From assembly GCF_900108455.1 (NCBI RefSeq), contig NZ_FNWS01000003.1, positions 1 to 64,000 of the forward strand: a stretch of DNA of 64,000 nucleotides, in the 5' to 3' direction. Source of the DNA: Fructobacillus pseudoficulneus. Lineage in GTDB: Bacteria > Bacillota > Bacilli > Lactobacillales > Lactobacillaceae. Under the pieces are notes generated by a model. That model was not told the DNA's origin. It saw nothing but the letters and a program-made list of their open reading frames with translations, and did no database searches. Below, piece after piece: positions 57,035 through 64,000 of this stretch (positions within the stretch are counted from its first letter, which is position 1; each line of letters opens with the position of its first letter). The translations under genes were made by a program, and so were the position numbers.

Positions 57035-57784
57035 TTATCTTTGCCGTACTACTTTTGGCGCCGCAAAATAGTGAATGCCCGCAACTTGCTGTGCTTGTAA
57101 AGTCGCCACCAAATCTTGACTGGCTTGCCCTGGATTTTCCCGCCACTGGTCAGAAACGGCCAAGCCAAGCTGCTTTTCAACCCAGTTTAATTGTTGCTGG
57201 CTGGGATTGGCCATGACCCCCGCTACCAAAATCAAATTTGATCCTACTTCTTTTAAGGCCTGGCGAACCCGCAAAAAATCATTCGCCGACAAGAAAACTT
57301 GAGTGATTAAAATTTTAGCCCCGGCCGCTTCCTTTGCCAGTGCCTGGTCGACAACCATCTCGACGTTTTTTTTTGACGACAAGTTGACATCAAGCGTGCT
57401 AGCCAACAAAAAATCAGCCGACAAGCCCACTGCCTGGACTGCCCGGAGCAGGTCCAGTGAACTACTGAAAGTATCGCTGCCCGCCTGCCGGTCGCCACCC
57501 ACTACTAAAAAGGACGCCAAGCCGTGTTGCTTTAGCTGAGCAAAGTCAGCAGCCACCGTCTTTCGACCAATATCTGATGCCCGCAAATGCAGTAAAATCT
57601 GCTGCTGACTTTCCTCCTGCAACTTCTCGGCTCGTTGCAACAACTGTTCAAAGGCTGCTGCATCTTGGCTGTGGTTCACTAGAGAATAATAGGCGGCTCG
57701 GGGCCGATTCTTTTCATCCCCAATCAACTCTTGTGAAATGACTGTTTGCTTTTGTTCACGGTAATCATCTAAAATTTTTTGCAT
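57035..57784 (-). CDS. MetF (methylenetetrahydrofolate reductase)-like protein, divergent
   Basis: 249 aa from the ATG at 57784, which has GAGG upstream; an earlier TTG is rejected. A TIM-barrel reductase pattern: LLHLRASDIGRKTVAADFAQLKQHG, then FLVVGGDRQAGSD (MetF has ALRGDPP), then GAKILITQVFLSANDFLRVRQAL (MetF has ITQFFF) and LVAGVMANPSQQQL. The usual N-terminal FEFFPP motif is missing. It could be a reduced or repurposed MetF acting on a folate. No methionine genes are adjacent. The fold assignment is moderate; activity unknown. Confidence 0.6.
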   Translation of the reverse strand: MQKILDDYREQKQTVISQELIGDEKNRPRAAYYSLVNHSQDAAAFEQLLQRAEKLQEESQQQILLHLRASDIGRKTVAADFAQLKQHGLASFLVVGGDRQAGSDTFSSSLDLLRAVQAVGLSADFLLASTLDVNLSSKKNVEMVVDQALAKEAAGAKILITQVFLSANDFLRVRQALKEVGSNLILVAGVMANPSQQQLNWVEKQLGLAVSDQWRENPGQASQDLVATLQAQQVAGIHYFAAPKVVRQR

Positions 57785-57843
57785 TTGTTTCCTCTGATTG
57801 TTAGAGAATGACAACTAGGCCAATTTTTTATTGACGGCAAATG

Positions 57844-57852
57844 TGCTATAAT
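57844..57852 (+). promoter_or_regulatory. Extended -10 promoter of thioredoxin gene
   Basis: TGC-TATAAT, 25 bases before the ATG. A TTGACG lies only ten bases upstream and cannot be its -35. Confidence 0.6.
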
Positions 57853-57877
57853 TTGAGAAAAGAATTGGAGGTCAATT

Positions 57878-58207
57878 ATGTACCAACCAGAAAAGCACAC
57901 TAACGATGAAATTCAAGCTTTCATCGACCAACCAGGTCGTCAACTGATGTTTTTGTCAGCCGACTGGTGCGGCGATTGTAAAGTAATCAAGCCCTTTGTT
58001 CAAGGCATCAAAGATGAAGTCAGCAAGACTGCTGGCTGGATTGATGCAGACCGCGATGACAACTTGGACCTCGCTACGAACTATGGTTTGCGCGGCATTC
58101 CTTCATTTGTCCTCTTCGAAGATGGCAAGAAGGTTGACCAAATCGGTCACGGTGAACGTTTGACACCAAAGCAGATTACCGACTGGTACGAAGCTACTTT
58201 GGCTTAA
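57878..58207 (+). CDS. Thioredoxin-family protein with CGDC active site
   Basis: 109 aa. SADWCGDCKVIKPF (about residues 27-40) and the cis-Pro loop GIPSFVLFEDGKKV mark a thioredoxin fold. The active site is CGDC rather than CGPC, a type seen in several lactic acid bacteria, which probably alters redox potential. Reduces disulfides in the cytoplasm. TTGGAGGT precedes the ATG. Monocistronic, with its own promoter and terminator. Confidence 0.9.
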   Translation: MYQPEKHTNDEIQAFIDQPGRQLMFLSADWCGDCKVIKPFVQGIKDEVSKTAGWIDADRDDNLDLATNYGLRGIPSFVLFEDGKKVDQIGHGERLTPKQITDWYEATLA

Positions 58208-58225
58208 GACTATTTTATTTTAACA

Positions 58226-58257
58226 AAAAAAAGCAGGCATTTAGCCTGCTTTTTCTT
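58226..58257. terminator. Bidirectional terminator thioredoxin/htrA
   Basis: AAAAAGCAGGC, loop ATTTA, GCCTGCTTTTTC between the convergent genes. Confidence 0.92.
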
Positions 58258-58267
58258 TTGCATTAAT

Positions 58268-59137
58268 TTATTTAATAAAGGCAGCCACGGTATTTGCCGG
58301 GATACCAAAGCCCATCCCTTCAATATTAGTTGTATCAGAAGCGCCGGCTGAAATCTTAGCAGAGCTAATTCCAACTACTTCTCCTGATAAATCAATCAAG
58401 GCACCACCGGAATTACCGGGGTTAATCGCCGCGTCGGTTTGAATAACTTGGACGTTTTGATTATTAGTCTGTGAGATTGAAAGCGTCCGATTTGGTGCTG
58501 AAACGATTCCCTTAGTCATCGTTGAGGCGTAAGCCGCTCCAAGCGGTGAACCCAACGCCAAGATCGTTTGACCAGACTTCAAATTCGAACTGTTTCCAAG
58601 CTTAGCCACCTGCTTGAAGGCCGATGACTTTACCCGAATCAAGGCCAGATCTTTGGCGTTATCCGTCTTGATCACTGTTGCTTCGGTTTTTTTCCCATCT
58701 GCATCCACAACCTGAATCGCCGCTGATCCTTCAATCACGTGATAATTGGTCACGATATCAGCGGTGTTATTGCTGATTTTAACCACCACACCAGAGCCTT
58801 GTGAGGCTTTCTGGTACTGGTCTTGCTGCTTATCCTTACTCTGATCATCAAAGGCCGAAGCACCATCGCTCAACGATGCTGATTTTTGCAAATTCTGCAC
58901 CGTCACCACGGCATCTTTGACCTTGTTATAGGCACTGATGGCTTGGTCCGAACTTTGATAGGCCGTTGCGGCAACCGTTGCCGTTCCGGCTGCATTCGTG
59001 TGCGTTGCCTGGGCTAACTTCGTTTGGTACCAAGAATTAGGCATCGAGCCAGCAAAGACTAAGGCAGCACCAAATAAGCAGGCGACCAGCATCATTAAGG
59101 TGATGGCATGTATTTTTTTTGGTATTCTCTTTGGCAT
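58268..59137 (-). CDS. HtrA-like serine protease without PDZ domain
   Basis: 289 aa from the ATG at 59137 (AAAGGG upstream). One N-terminal anchor (about residues 11-30), a Gln/Asp-rich linker, then a trypsin-like domain with His133 (TNYHVIEG), Asp163 (NAKDLALI) and Ser243 (INPGNSGGALI). It ends at GMGFGIPANTVAAFIK, where other HtrA/DegP proteins continue into a PDZ domain. A surface quality-control protease. The stop is followed at once by a terminator, with no PDZ remnant. Last gene of the ciaR-ciaH-like operon. Confidence 0.88.
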   Translation of the reverse strand: MPKRIPKKIHAITLMMLVACLFGAALVFAGSMPNSWYQTKLAQATHTNAAGTATVAATAYQSSDQAISAYNKVKDAVVTVQNLQKSASLSDGASAFDDQSKDKQQDQYQKASQGSGVVVKISNNTADIVTNYHVIEGSAAIQVVDADGKKTEATVIKTDNAKDLALIRVKSSAFKQVAKLGNSSNLKSGQTILALGSPLGAAYASTMTKGIVSAPNRTLSISQTNNQNVQVIQTDAAINPGNSGGALIDLSGEVVGISSAKISAGASDTTNIEGMGFGIPANTVAAFIK

Positions 59138-59167
59138 CGCCAATACCCTTTCAAAATCTTTTTCAAA

Positions 59168-60475
59168 CTAAATTGGAAGACTGACCTTAAAAATCGTTCC
59201 CTTTGGTTCGTTATCACTCACCGTTATCTTACCATTATGAGCCTGGACTATCCATTCCGCGATTGAGAGTCCCAGACCAGTTCCCCCAGTTTCGCGGTTT
59301 CCTGTCTTGTCTTCTCGATAGAAACGGTCAAAGATATGCTTCTTAGCTTCATCTGAAATACCGCGACCAGTGTCGGCCACTGCTAAGATTAAGCGCTTTT
59401 TCTCAATGGCAGCTGAAACGACAACCTTGTCACCGGTATCCGAATACTTCAACGCGTTATCCAGCAACAGGACCAATAGCTGATGCAATCGCTTTTGATC
59501 AACCGAAACCTTTTGGTGCACATCATTGTTGATGGACACGGTTTTGTCGGAGATTTCACCCATTTCAACATATGGTGTTAAAATGCCACGCAAGAAGTCA
59601 CCAATGTCCGTTTCTTCTTTTTCAATCGTCGTCATGTTCGAACCAGTTTTGGCCAACGTTAACATATTATTGGTTAAAGAATTAAGCCGCCGCACTTCTG
59701 ACAAGGACAGAATAATCGCTTCCGATTGATCCCGAATGGTCGAAGTCGGTTTGGTCAGCATTGTTTCCAGCTTACCCTGAATAACTGACATCGGTGTCCG
59801 CAATTCGTGGGCCGCATTGTTGACAAAGTCTTGCTGCTGATCCCAGGCGCGCAAGATTGGTTTCATACTCTGGCGAGAGACAAAGAAGGCAAAGAAGAGC
59901 GCAAAGGTAAAGGCGAAAACAAAGGACCAAATCATCACGTCTTGGAACTTTTTCAAATTGACAACCGTATCCGTCACATCGACGAAGACGTAACCGTAGG
60001 TGGCTGACTTTAATCCCTGCCCATCAGGTACTAGGACAGTATTTGGCTTAAAGCGTACTGCCTGTATCCGCAGGTAAGTCTTTTTGACGTGGACCGTTCG
60101 CGGCGCCAAATCTAAGTCGCTTGAATCAAATGTAAGACCAAAACGACGGGTTAAAACATTTTTGGACCCATTATTGTTGGTTTGATTTTCAATTTGCTTA
60201 CCCTTTTCATCAAAGTATAAGAAATTTCCACGAAAATCATCGGTCAACCGGCGCATCGATGCTTCCTTTTGCTTTGCCGAGACACCACCGTCCAACCAAC
60301 CATTTCGTTGATAATACTCAACGTACTGGTTGATTACCCGGTCAGAGCTATCATAAATCGTAAAGGTATAGACCCAAAAGATAACCCCAGCCAAAAATCC
60401 AAAAATCACCATCAGGCCTAAGGCCAAGGTCGAAAAATTATCTAATTGTTGCTTACGATTAATCAGTCTTGGCAT
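59168..60475 (-). CDS. Sensor histidine kinase (CiaH-like)
   Basis: 435 aa from the ATG at 60475, with GAGG seven bases upstream. TM1 (about 17-40), an extracellular sensor domain of about 140 residues, TM2 (about 180-199), then HisKA with His223 in AAHELRTPMSVIQ and HATPase motifs LLDNALKYS, ADTGRGIS and GGTGLGLSI. It overlaps the regulator gene by 17 bases. The pairing with a CiaR-like regulator and a downstream HtrA mirrors the streptococcal CiaRH-HtrA link. The signal is unknown. Confidence 0.9.
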   Translation of the reverse strand: MPRLINRKQQLDNFSTLALGLMVIFGFLAGVIFWVYTFTIYDSSDRVINQYVEYYQRNGWLDGGVSAKQKEASMRRLTDDFRGNFLYFDEKGKQIENQTNNNGSKNVLTRRFGLTFDSSDLDLAPRTVHVKKTYLRIQAVRFKPNTVLVPDGQGLKSATYGYVFVDVTDTVVNLKKFQDVMIWSFVFAFTFALFFAFFVSRQSMKPILRAWDQQQDFVNNAAHELRTPMSVIQGKLETMLTKPTSTIRDQSEAIILSLSEVRRLNSLTNNMLTLAKTGSNMTTIEKEETDIGDFLRGILTPYVEMGEISDKTVSINNDVHQKVSVDQKRLHQLLVLLLDNALKYSDTGDKVVVSAAIEKKRLILAVADTGRGISDEAKKHIFDRFYREDKTGNRETGGTGLGLSIAEWIVQAHNGKITVSDNEPKGTIFKVSLPI

Positions 60476-61157
60476 CCGGTACCTCAAGAATAAAGCCGAT
60501 GTTTCGGAGTGTCTTAATTAAGCCACCCTGACCAACCGCTTCTAGCTTACGTCGTAGATTGTTGAGGTAGATGTTCACCACGTTAATGGTTGTATCCGAA
60601 TCAATTCCCCAGACCCGGTCAAAAATTTGATCACGAGTGACGATAATGTTTTTGTTCTGGCCTAAGTAAGTCAGAATATCAAATTCTTTTCCGACCAATT
60701 TGACGCTTTGCCCGTGAACTTGGACACCACGATTTTCCAGATTAATGGTCAATTCACCAACCGTAATCATGTTATCTTCTGAGTAGACACCTGTCCGCCT
60801 CAGCAGGGCCTTCACCCGCACTAACAATTCTTCACGGTGAAATGGCTTGGTCAAATAGTCATCGGCCCCAACGTTAAAGCCTTCGATTTTATCATCCAAA
60901 GAGGCTTTCGCCGTTAAAATCAAAACGGGCGTATCCACCTTATCTTCACGCAGATTTTTAATGATTTCCAAACCATTTTCGCCTGGCAACATTAAGTCCG
61001 AGATAATGAGATCATAGGGAACTTCTTTCCCCTCGTATTCACCATCTTGCCCATCCGTCACAGCAGTGACATCGGCAAAGTCTTCCAAGAAGCCGACAAC
61101 GTTATCGGCCAGGTTTTTATCATCTTCAATTAATAGAATTTTGATTGCTTTGGCCAT
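60459..61157 (-). CDS. OmpR-family response regulator (CiaR-like)
   Basis: 232 aa. Receiver with the phospho-acceptor Asp54 (LIISDLMLPGENG), conserved Lys in DDYLTKPFHREEL, and a C-terminal winged helix (VRDQIFDRVWG-like TRDQIFDRVWGIDSDTTINVVNIYLNNLRRKL). FLEDFADVTAV near the N-terminus resembles CiaR. AAAGGAG precedes the ATG. A direct repeat, GTAAAGTT (61188-61195 and 61201-61208), in the leader may be its own binding site. First gene of the operon with the kinase and HtrA. Confidence 0.92.
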   Translation of the reverse strand: MAKAIKILLIEDDKNLADNVVGFLEDFADVTAVTDGQDGEYEGKEVPYDLIISDLMLPGENGLEIIKNLREDKVDTPVLILTAKASLDDKIEGFNVGADDYLTKPFHREELLVRVKALLRRTGVYSEDNMITVGELTINLENRGVQVHGQSVKLVGKEFDILTYLGQNKNIIVTRDQIFDRVWGIDSDTTINVVNIYLNNLRRKLEAVGQGGLIKTLRNIGFILEVPDAKTD

Positions 61158-61187
61158 GGTCCTTCTCCTTTAGTGCTTGCATGACTT

Positions 61188-61208
61188 GTAAAGTTTTTCA
61201 GTAAAGTT
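61188..61208. promoter_or_regulatory. Direct repeat upstream of the response regulator
   Basis: GTAAAGTT twice, separated by five bases (TTTCA), a 13-base period. OmpR-family regulators bind such direct repeats, so this could be an autoregulatory site. Confidence 0.4.
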
Positions 61209-61258
61209 ACTTTATCAAGAATAGATTAAGGTCATATTAAAAATAATGCGCCGGGTCT

Positions 61259-61624
61259 TTAGGAGATTCCAACGCTGATTTTAAGGGCTTTTGCGATATC
61301 TTGCAAAAGCGGTGAGTTTGGCTCGATGTGAGCAATTCGATCTCGTAAGCGATGCTTATCGATTGTCCGAATTTGCTCCGCTAAAATGATTGAATCCCGC
61401 TTAATACCACTAAATTCTGCGGGCAGTAGGATGTGAGTGGGCAATTTTGGCTTCGCCATCTTGGAAGTAATTGCCACCACAATCGTGGTTGGTGAATTTT
61501 TGTTACCAATATCGTTTTGCACGACCAAAACCGGCCGTAGGCCTGACTGTTCTGAACCAATCCCTTGCTTCAAGTCGGCATAAAAAACATCGCCACGGCG
61601 AACGTTTTCGTAATCTGCTACCAT
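61259..61624 (-). CDS. mazF: MazF/PemK-family endoribonuclease toxin (EndoA-like)
   Basis: 121 aa. VRRGDVFYADLKQGIGSEQSGLRPVLVVQNDIGNKNSPTTIVVAITSK and KRDSIILAEQIRTIDKHRL match Bacillus EndoA (NdoA/MazF), an mRNA interferase. It is 60 bases after alr, the standard place. The antitoxin gene mazE (ndoAI) usually between alr and mazF is missing; 60 bases leave no room for it. AAGAGG precedes the ATG. Confidence 0.93.
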   Translation of the reverse strand: MVADYENVRRGDVFYADLKQGIGSEQSGLRPVLVVQNDIGNKNSPTTIVVAITSKMAKPKLPTHILLPAEFSGIKRDSIILAEQIRTIDKHRLRDRIAHIEPNSPLLQDIAKALKISVGIS

Positions 61625-61684
61625 ATTAACCTCTTATGTATGGGCAATTGCCCGTATATTACTTCTATTTTACCGCTATTTTTC

Positions 61685-62818
61685 TTATTTGACATCAATT
61701 CTAGGAATTCGCCGACCAATACCGGTTAAAATCTCGTGGGGAATAGTTTGACCATACTCTGCTAGTTCTTCCACCGAGATTCTCTCTGCCCCATCTTGAC
61801 CAATAAACGTGACATCCGTATTAATTGGCACCGGTCCTGGTAAGGAAACCACCACTTGATCCATAGTGACCCGGCCTAAAATCTTTTGACGTTGGCCGTT
61901 AATCAAAACGGACATTCCTGACAAAGTCCGCCGGTAACCGTCGGCATAGCCAACGGGGACCGTTCCCACCCACTCATCTTCTTTGGCGACATAGGTGGCA
62001 CCATAGGACACTGCCTCACCTGCCAGCAATTGGTGAACACCCCAAATTTTACCAACAAACTGTCCGACCGGCTCTAATTTGATTGGTGACTCATAAGCTG
62101 GATAGGCCGGATTATAGCCATACAAAACGGAACCAACTCGAATTGTCTCAGTTGGAATTTCATCATGATGCAACAAGGCCGAACCAGAATTAGCTAAGTG
62201 CCAATACTTTTGGTCGATGCCCAACGCCTGGACAACTGACAAAAAGTCGGCCTTTTGTTGGTCGTAATAGGCCTGGTTGGCATCGTCTGCCGTGGCAAAG
62301 TGGGTAAAGACACCAGCTAGTTCAAAGTGTGGGTCTGCCATCACCAACTGGTACATGGATGATAATTCAGCCTTACTCTTCGCACCCATCCGACCCATGC
62401 CTGTGTCAACGGCCAAATGAACGCGCAAGGTTGCTGCGCTATCGACCAGGTTATCACGGGCAGTTAAGAGCCAATCAAGCGAGCCGACTGCCGGTTCCAA
62501 ATGTTGGTTGGCCATTCTGGCAGCCAAGGCCACATTTTGCACGCCCAACAGGATAATATGGTAAGAATCATCCGGTAAGGCTGAACGAACCTCTTCCCCT
62601 TCAACGACCGTTGCCACAGCAAAGTCATGAACGGCTGCCTGCTTTGCTAAAGTGGTGGCCGCCCAAGTTGCACCGTGACCATAGGCATCGGCCTTAATCA
62701 CAGCAATTAAGCGCTTGGCACCAGTGTGGGCCATAATTGCTTTGGCATTGGCCACTAAAGCGGAACTGGAACGAAAAAAAGCAGCTCCGCGCTCAGAATA
62801 AGCATCTTCTTTTGTCAT
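61685..62818 (-). CDS. alr: Alanine racemase
   Basis: 377 aa. PLP-Lys in IAVIKADAYGHGA (about residue 43), GMGRMG, the catalytic Tyr in VSYGATYVA (about 268) and GRVTMDQV. Makes D-Ala for ddl and, via D-alanyl carrier, for teichoic acid D-alanylation (dltD, 400 bases upstream). It begins two bases after acpS, so it is in one transcript with acpS. Confidence 0.97.
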   Translation of the reverse strand: MTKEDAYSERGAAFFRSSSALVANAKAIMAHTGAKRLIAVIKADAYGHGATWAATTLAKQAAVHDFAVATVVEGEEVRSALPDDSYHIILLGVQNVALAARMANQHLEPAVGSLDWLLTARDNLVDSAATLRVHLAVDTGMGRMGAKSKAELSSMYQLVMADPHFELAGVFTHFATADDANQAYYDQQKADFLSVVQALGIDQKYWHLANSGSALLHHDEIPTETIRVGSVLYGYNPAYPAYESPIKLEPVGQFVGKIWGVHQLLAGEAVSYGATYVAKEDEWVGTVPVGYADGYRRTLSGMSVLINGQRQKILGRVTMDQVVVSLPGPVPINTDVTFIGQDGAERISVEELAEYGQTIPHEILTGIGRRIPRIDVK

Positions 62819-62820
62819 TT

Positions 62821-63222
62821 TTATCCCTCTTTGTGATTATCCCCGGCAAATAAGCGCTGCCACAATGACCATTTTTCAATGGTCACCACGGTATTAACAT
62901 AGTCACCACTGTGAGTAATCGCCACCGCAATGCGGTTTTTCTGTCCAGAAACGGTCATGACCGGCCGACCAGAAGGCACATTTAAAATACTGATGTCCTG
63001 CCAGGAAACCGCATGACCAATTCCAGTTCCCAAAGCCTTGGCATAAGCCTCCTTGGCTGAAAAACGGCCCGCCACAAACTCTAGATAATGTTTCCCAGTG
63101 CGTTCGCGCGCTGCCGCTTCTTCAGCCGGTGTTAAGATTGTTGACAAGAAATTGGGCCGGCGTTCTAATACCTTTTCAATCCGGCTAATTGATTCCATGT
63201 CATTTCCAATTCCAATAATCAT
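62821..63222 (-). CDS. acpS: Holo-[acyl-carrier-protein] synthase
   Basis: 133 aa. GIGNDMESISRI with the metal-binding Asp and VAGRFSAKEAYAKALGTGIG with the catalytic Glu. It attaches 4'-phosphopantetheine to ACP (and to DltC). The C-terminus has about 15 extra residues (QRLFAGDNHKEG). No ribosome site precedes the ATG: a TAAAAT -10 lies seven bases upstream, so the mRNA may be leaderless. acpS-alr-mazF is a common Firmicutes run. Confidence 0.93.
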   Translation of the reverse strand: MIIGIGNDMESISRIEKVLERRPNFLSTILTPAEEAAARERTGKHYLEFVAGRFSAKEAYAKALGTGIGHAVSWQDISILNVPSGRPVMTVSGQKNRIAVAITHSGDYVNTVVTIEKWSLWQRLFAGDNHKEG

Positions 63223-63228
63223 AGCTTT

Positions 63229-63237
63229 ATTTTAACA
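63229..63237 (-). promoter_or_regulatory. Extended -10 promoter of acpS (possibly leaderless)
   Basis: Minus strand TGT-TAAAAT; seven bases then the acpS ATG. Located just after the dltD terminator. Confidence 0.5.
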
Positions 63238-63243
63238 AAATAA

Positions 63244-63285
63244 ATAAAAAAAAACCGACCGAACAGAAATTGTTCAAATCGGTTT
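63244..63285 (-). terminator. dltD terminator
   Basis: Minus strand AACCGA-TTT-GAACA, loop, TGTTC-GG-TCGGTT followed by about eight T residues. The stem has an internal bulge. Confidence 0.82.
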
Positions 63286-63290
63286 ATTTT

Positions 63291-64000
63291 TTATGAAAAT
63301 GTATCTAATGCCTGATCTTGCGGCTTAAAGTTTTGCCATTCCTTTGACAAGAAACGATTGTTAATCTTATAGTCGTTATCCTGGTAAGAACCAGACAAGA
63401 ATGGGTTCAAGTACTGATCCAAGGCTAACCAACCACGCCAACCAATATGAATGGTGTCTTGCATAAAGAAGTTTTCACCACCACGGTGTGACAAGTCGGC
63501 AATGTTGTTGAATCCTTGGCTTTGCAACTGATACTTAATCTTATCAACTGCCTGATAATACATTTGATCAGACAAGCCTGTATAAGCTACCCAACGTTGG
63601 TTAACGGGCGTAATCACAAATTCAACATCAGTATGCTGCTTAGCAAAGTTCTCAAGAACTGCTTGGAAGTAAGAGTACTCAACGGACTGACGGTAGTCAT
63701 AGTCGACTTGTGAGTCCTTTAGCATCTTTTCTTCTGCCCAAACACGAGTCCGGTAGAACGAGTTCTTGATGCGAAAGCGGTTTGAACCGGTATTCTTCTC
63801 ACCTTGTTCATAACCAAGTTGGCTCAAAGGCTGTTCTTGGTACTGGGCTGGCAAGTCCTTCGCGTACTTCAATACCTTGTCGCGATAGTTGCTGCTAGTC
63901 TGGAAGTTTGAGAACAAAGCATCCTGTCGTGACAACAATTGGTGTTGAATCCGTAATGCTGAACGGTCAGCGTCACTTGGGCCTTGAGCATTTTCAACAT
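63291..64000 (-). CDS. dltD: D-alanyl-lipoteichoic acid biosynthesis protein DltD (3' part, 5' end off window)
   Basis: About 235 codons are visible; the frame is open to the right edge, beginning VENAQGPSDADRSALRIQ. YDYRQSVEYSYFQAVLENFAKQ, FVITPVNQRWVAYTGLSD and the C-terminal MQDTIHIGWRGWLALDQYLNPFL with its conserved DxxH pair mark DltD. DltD is a membrane-anchored thioesterase-like protein needed for moving D-Ala onto lipoteichoic acid. It is the last gene of a dlt operon that lies to the right. A strong terminator follows. Confidence 0.93.
   Translation of the reverse strand, partial: VENAQGPSDADRSALRIQHQLLSRQDALFSNFQTSSNYRDKVLKYAKDLPAQYQEQPLSQLGYEQGEKNTGSNRFRIKNSFYRTRVWAEEKMLKDSQVDYDYRQSVEYSYFQAVLENFAKQHTDVEFVITPVNQRWVAYTGLSDQMYYQAVDKIKYQLQSQGFNNIADLSHRGGENFFMQDTIHIGWRGWLALDQYLNPFLSGSYQDNDYKINNRFLSKEWQNFKPQDQALDTFS

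Overview
The window looks like chromosome from a heterofermentative lactic acid bacterium of the Leuconostocaceae, most likely Weissella. Evidence: moderate GC (about 45% by eye), low-GC Gram-positive gene order throughout, a FemX-type bridge enzyme closely resembling the Weissella viridescens alanine-adding enzyme as I remember it, and a Ddl ligase with Phe at the position that makes D-Ala-D-lactate in Leuconostoc. No phage, insertion sequence, plasmid or CRISPR array was seen. Most of the window is core genome.

Layout. 1-344: tandem promoters and leader of an rRNA operon transcribed off the left edge. 377-6.7 kb: guanylate-kinase-like gene, APC permease, secreted/anchored protein, ezrA, autoregulated rpsD, small membrane protein, yueI. 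6.7-8.9 kb: rarA, a probable 6S RNA, uspA. 8.9-16.1 kb (minus strand): ddl, DUF2785, rodA, DUF2969, mreB, DUF1146, comFC, comFA. 16.1-25.5 kb: yigZ, five tRNA genes, tag, eno, tpiA, lipocalin-like protein, GNAT, F420 reductase-like protein, a higBA toxin-antitoxin pair and an MFS transporter. 25.5-37 kb: the conserved run pth-mfd-(S4)-divIC-tilS-hpt-ftsH-hslO-lysS on the minus strand. 37-45.9 kb: CBS protein, DUF3290/DUF421, CIRCE-groESL, nitroreductase facing a FUSC protein, HAD, femX, rex. 45.9-52.8 kb: tsaD/rimI/tsaB, ptsH with a cre site, tsaC/prmC/prfA/tdk. 53-57.8 kb: murT-gatD, KimA-type potassium importer, MetF-like protein. 57.9-64 kb: thioredoxin, ciaRH-htrA-like operon, mazF, alr, acpS and the 3' part of dltD.

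Functional themes. Cell-envelope building dominates: ddl, alr, rodA, mreB, ezrA, divIC, femX, murT/gatD, dltD. Proteostasis and stress follow: ftsH, hslO, groESL, htrA, uspA. Translation fidelity is covered by tsaB/C/D, tilS, prfA, prmC, pth, lysS and rpsD. Carbon control shows as an HPr gene whose promoter spacer is a CcpA operator.

Most unusual observations: (1) Hsp33 (hslO) has lost all four redox-zinc cysteines and contains no cysteine at all; (2) MurT has independently lost all four cysteines of its zinc ribbon; (3) HtrA ends right after the protease domain with no PDZ domain; (4) triosephosphate isomerase has Phe in place of the near-invariant Ser after the catalytic His; (5) two genes (yigZ, acpS) look leaderless; (6) mazF has no mazE beside it; (7) near-identical terminators flank higBA. 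I did not find a convincing wholly new multi-gene system.
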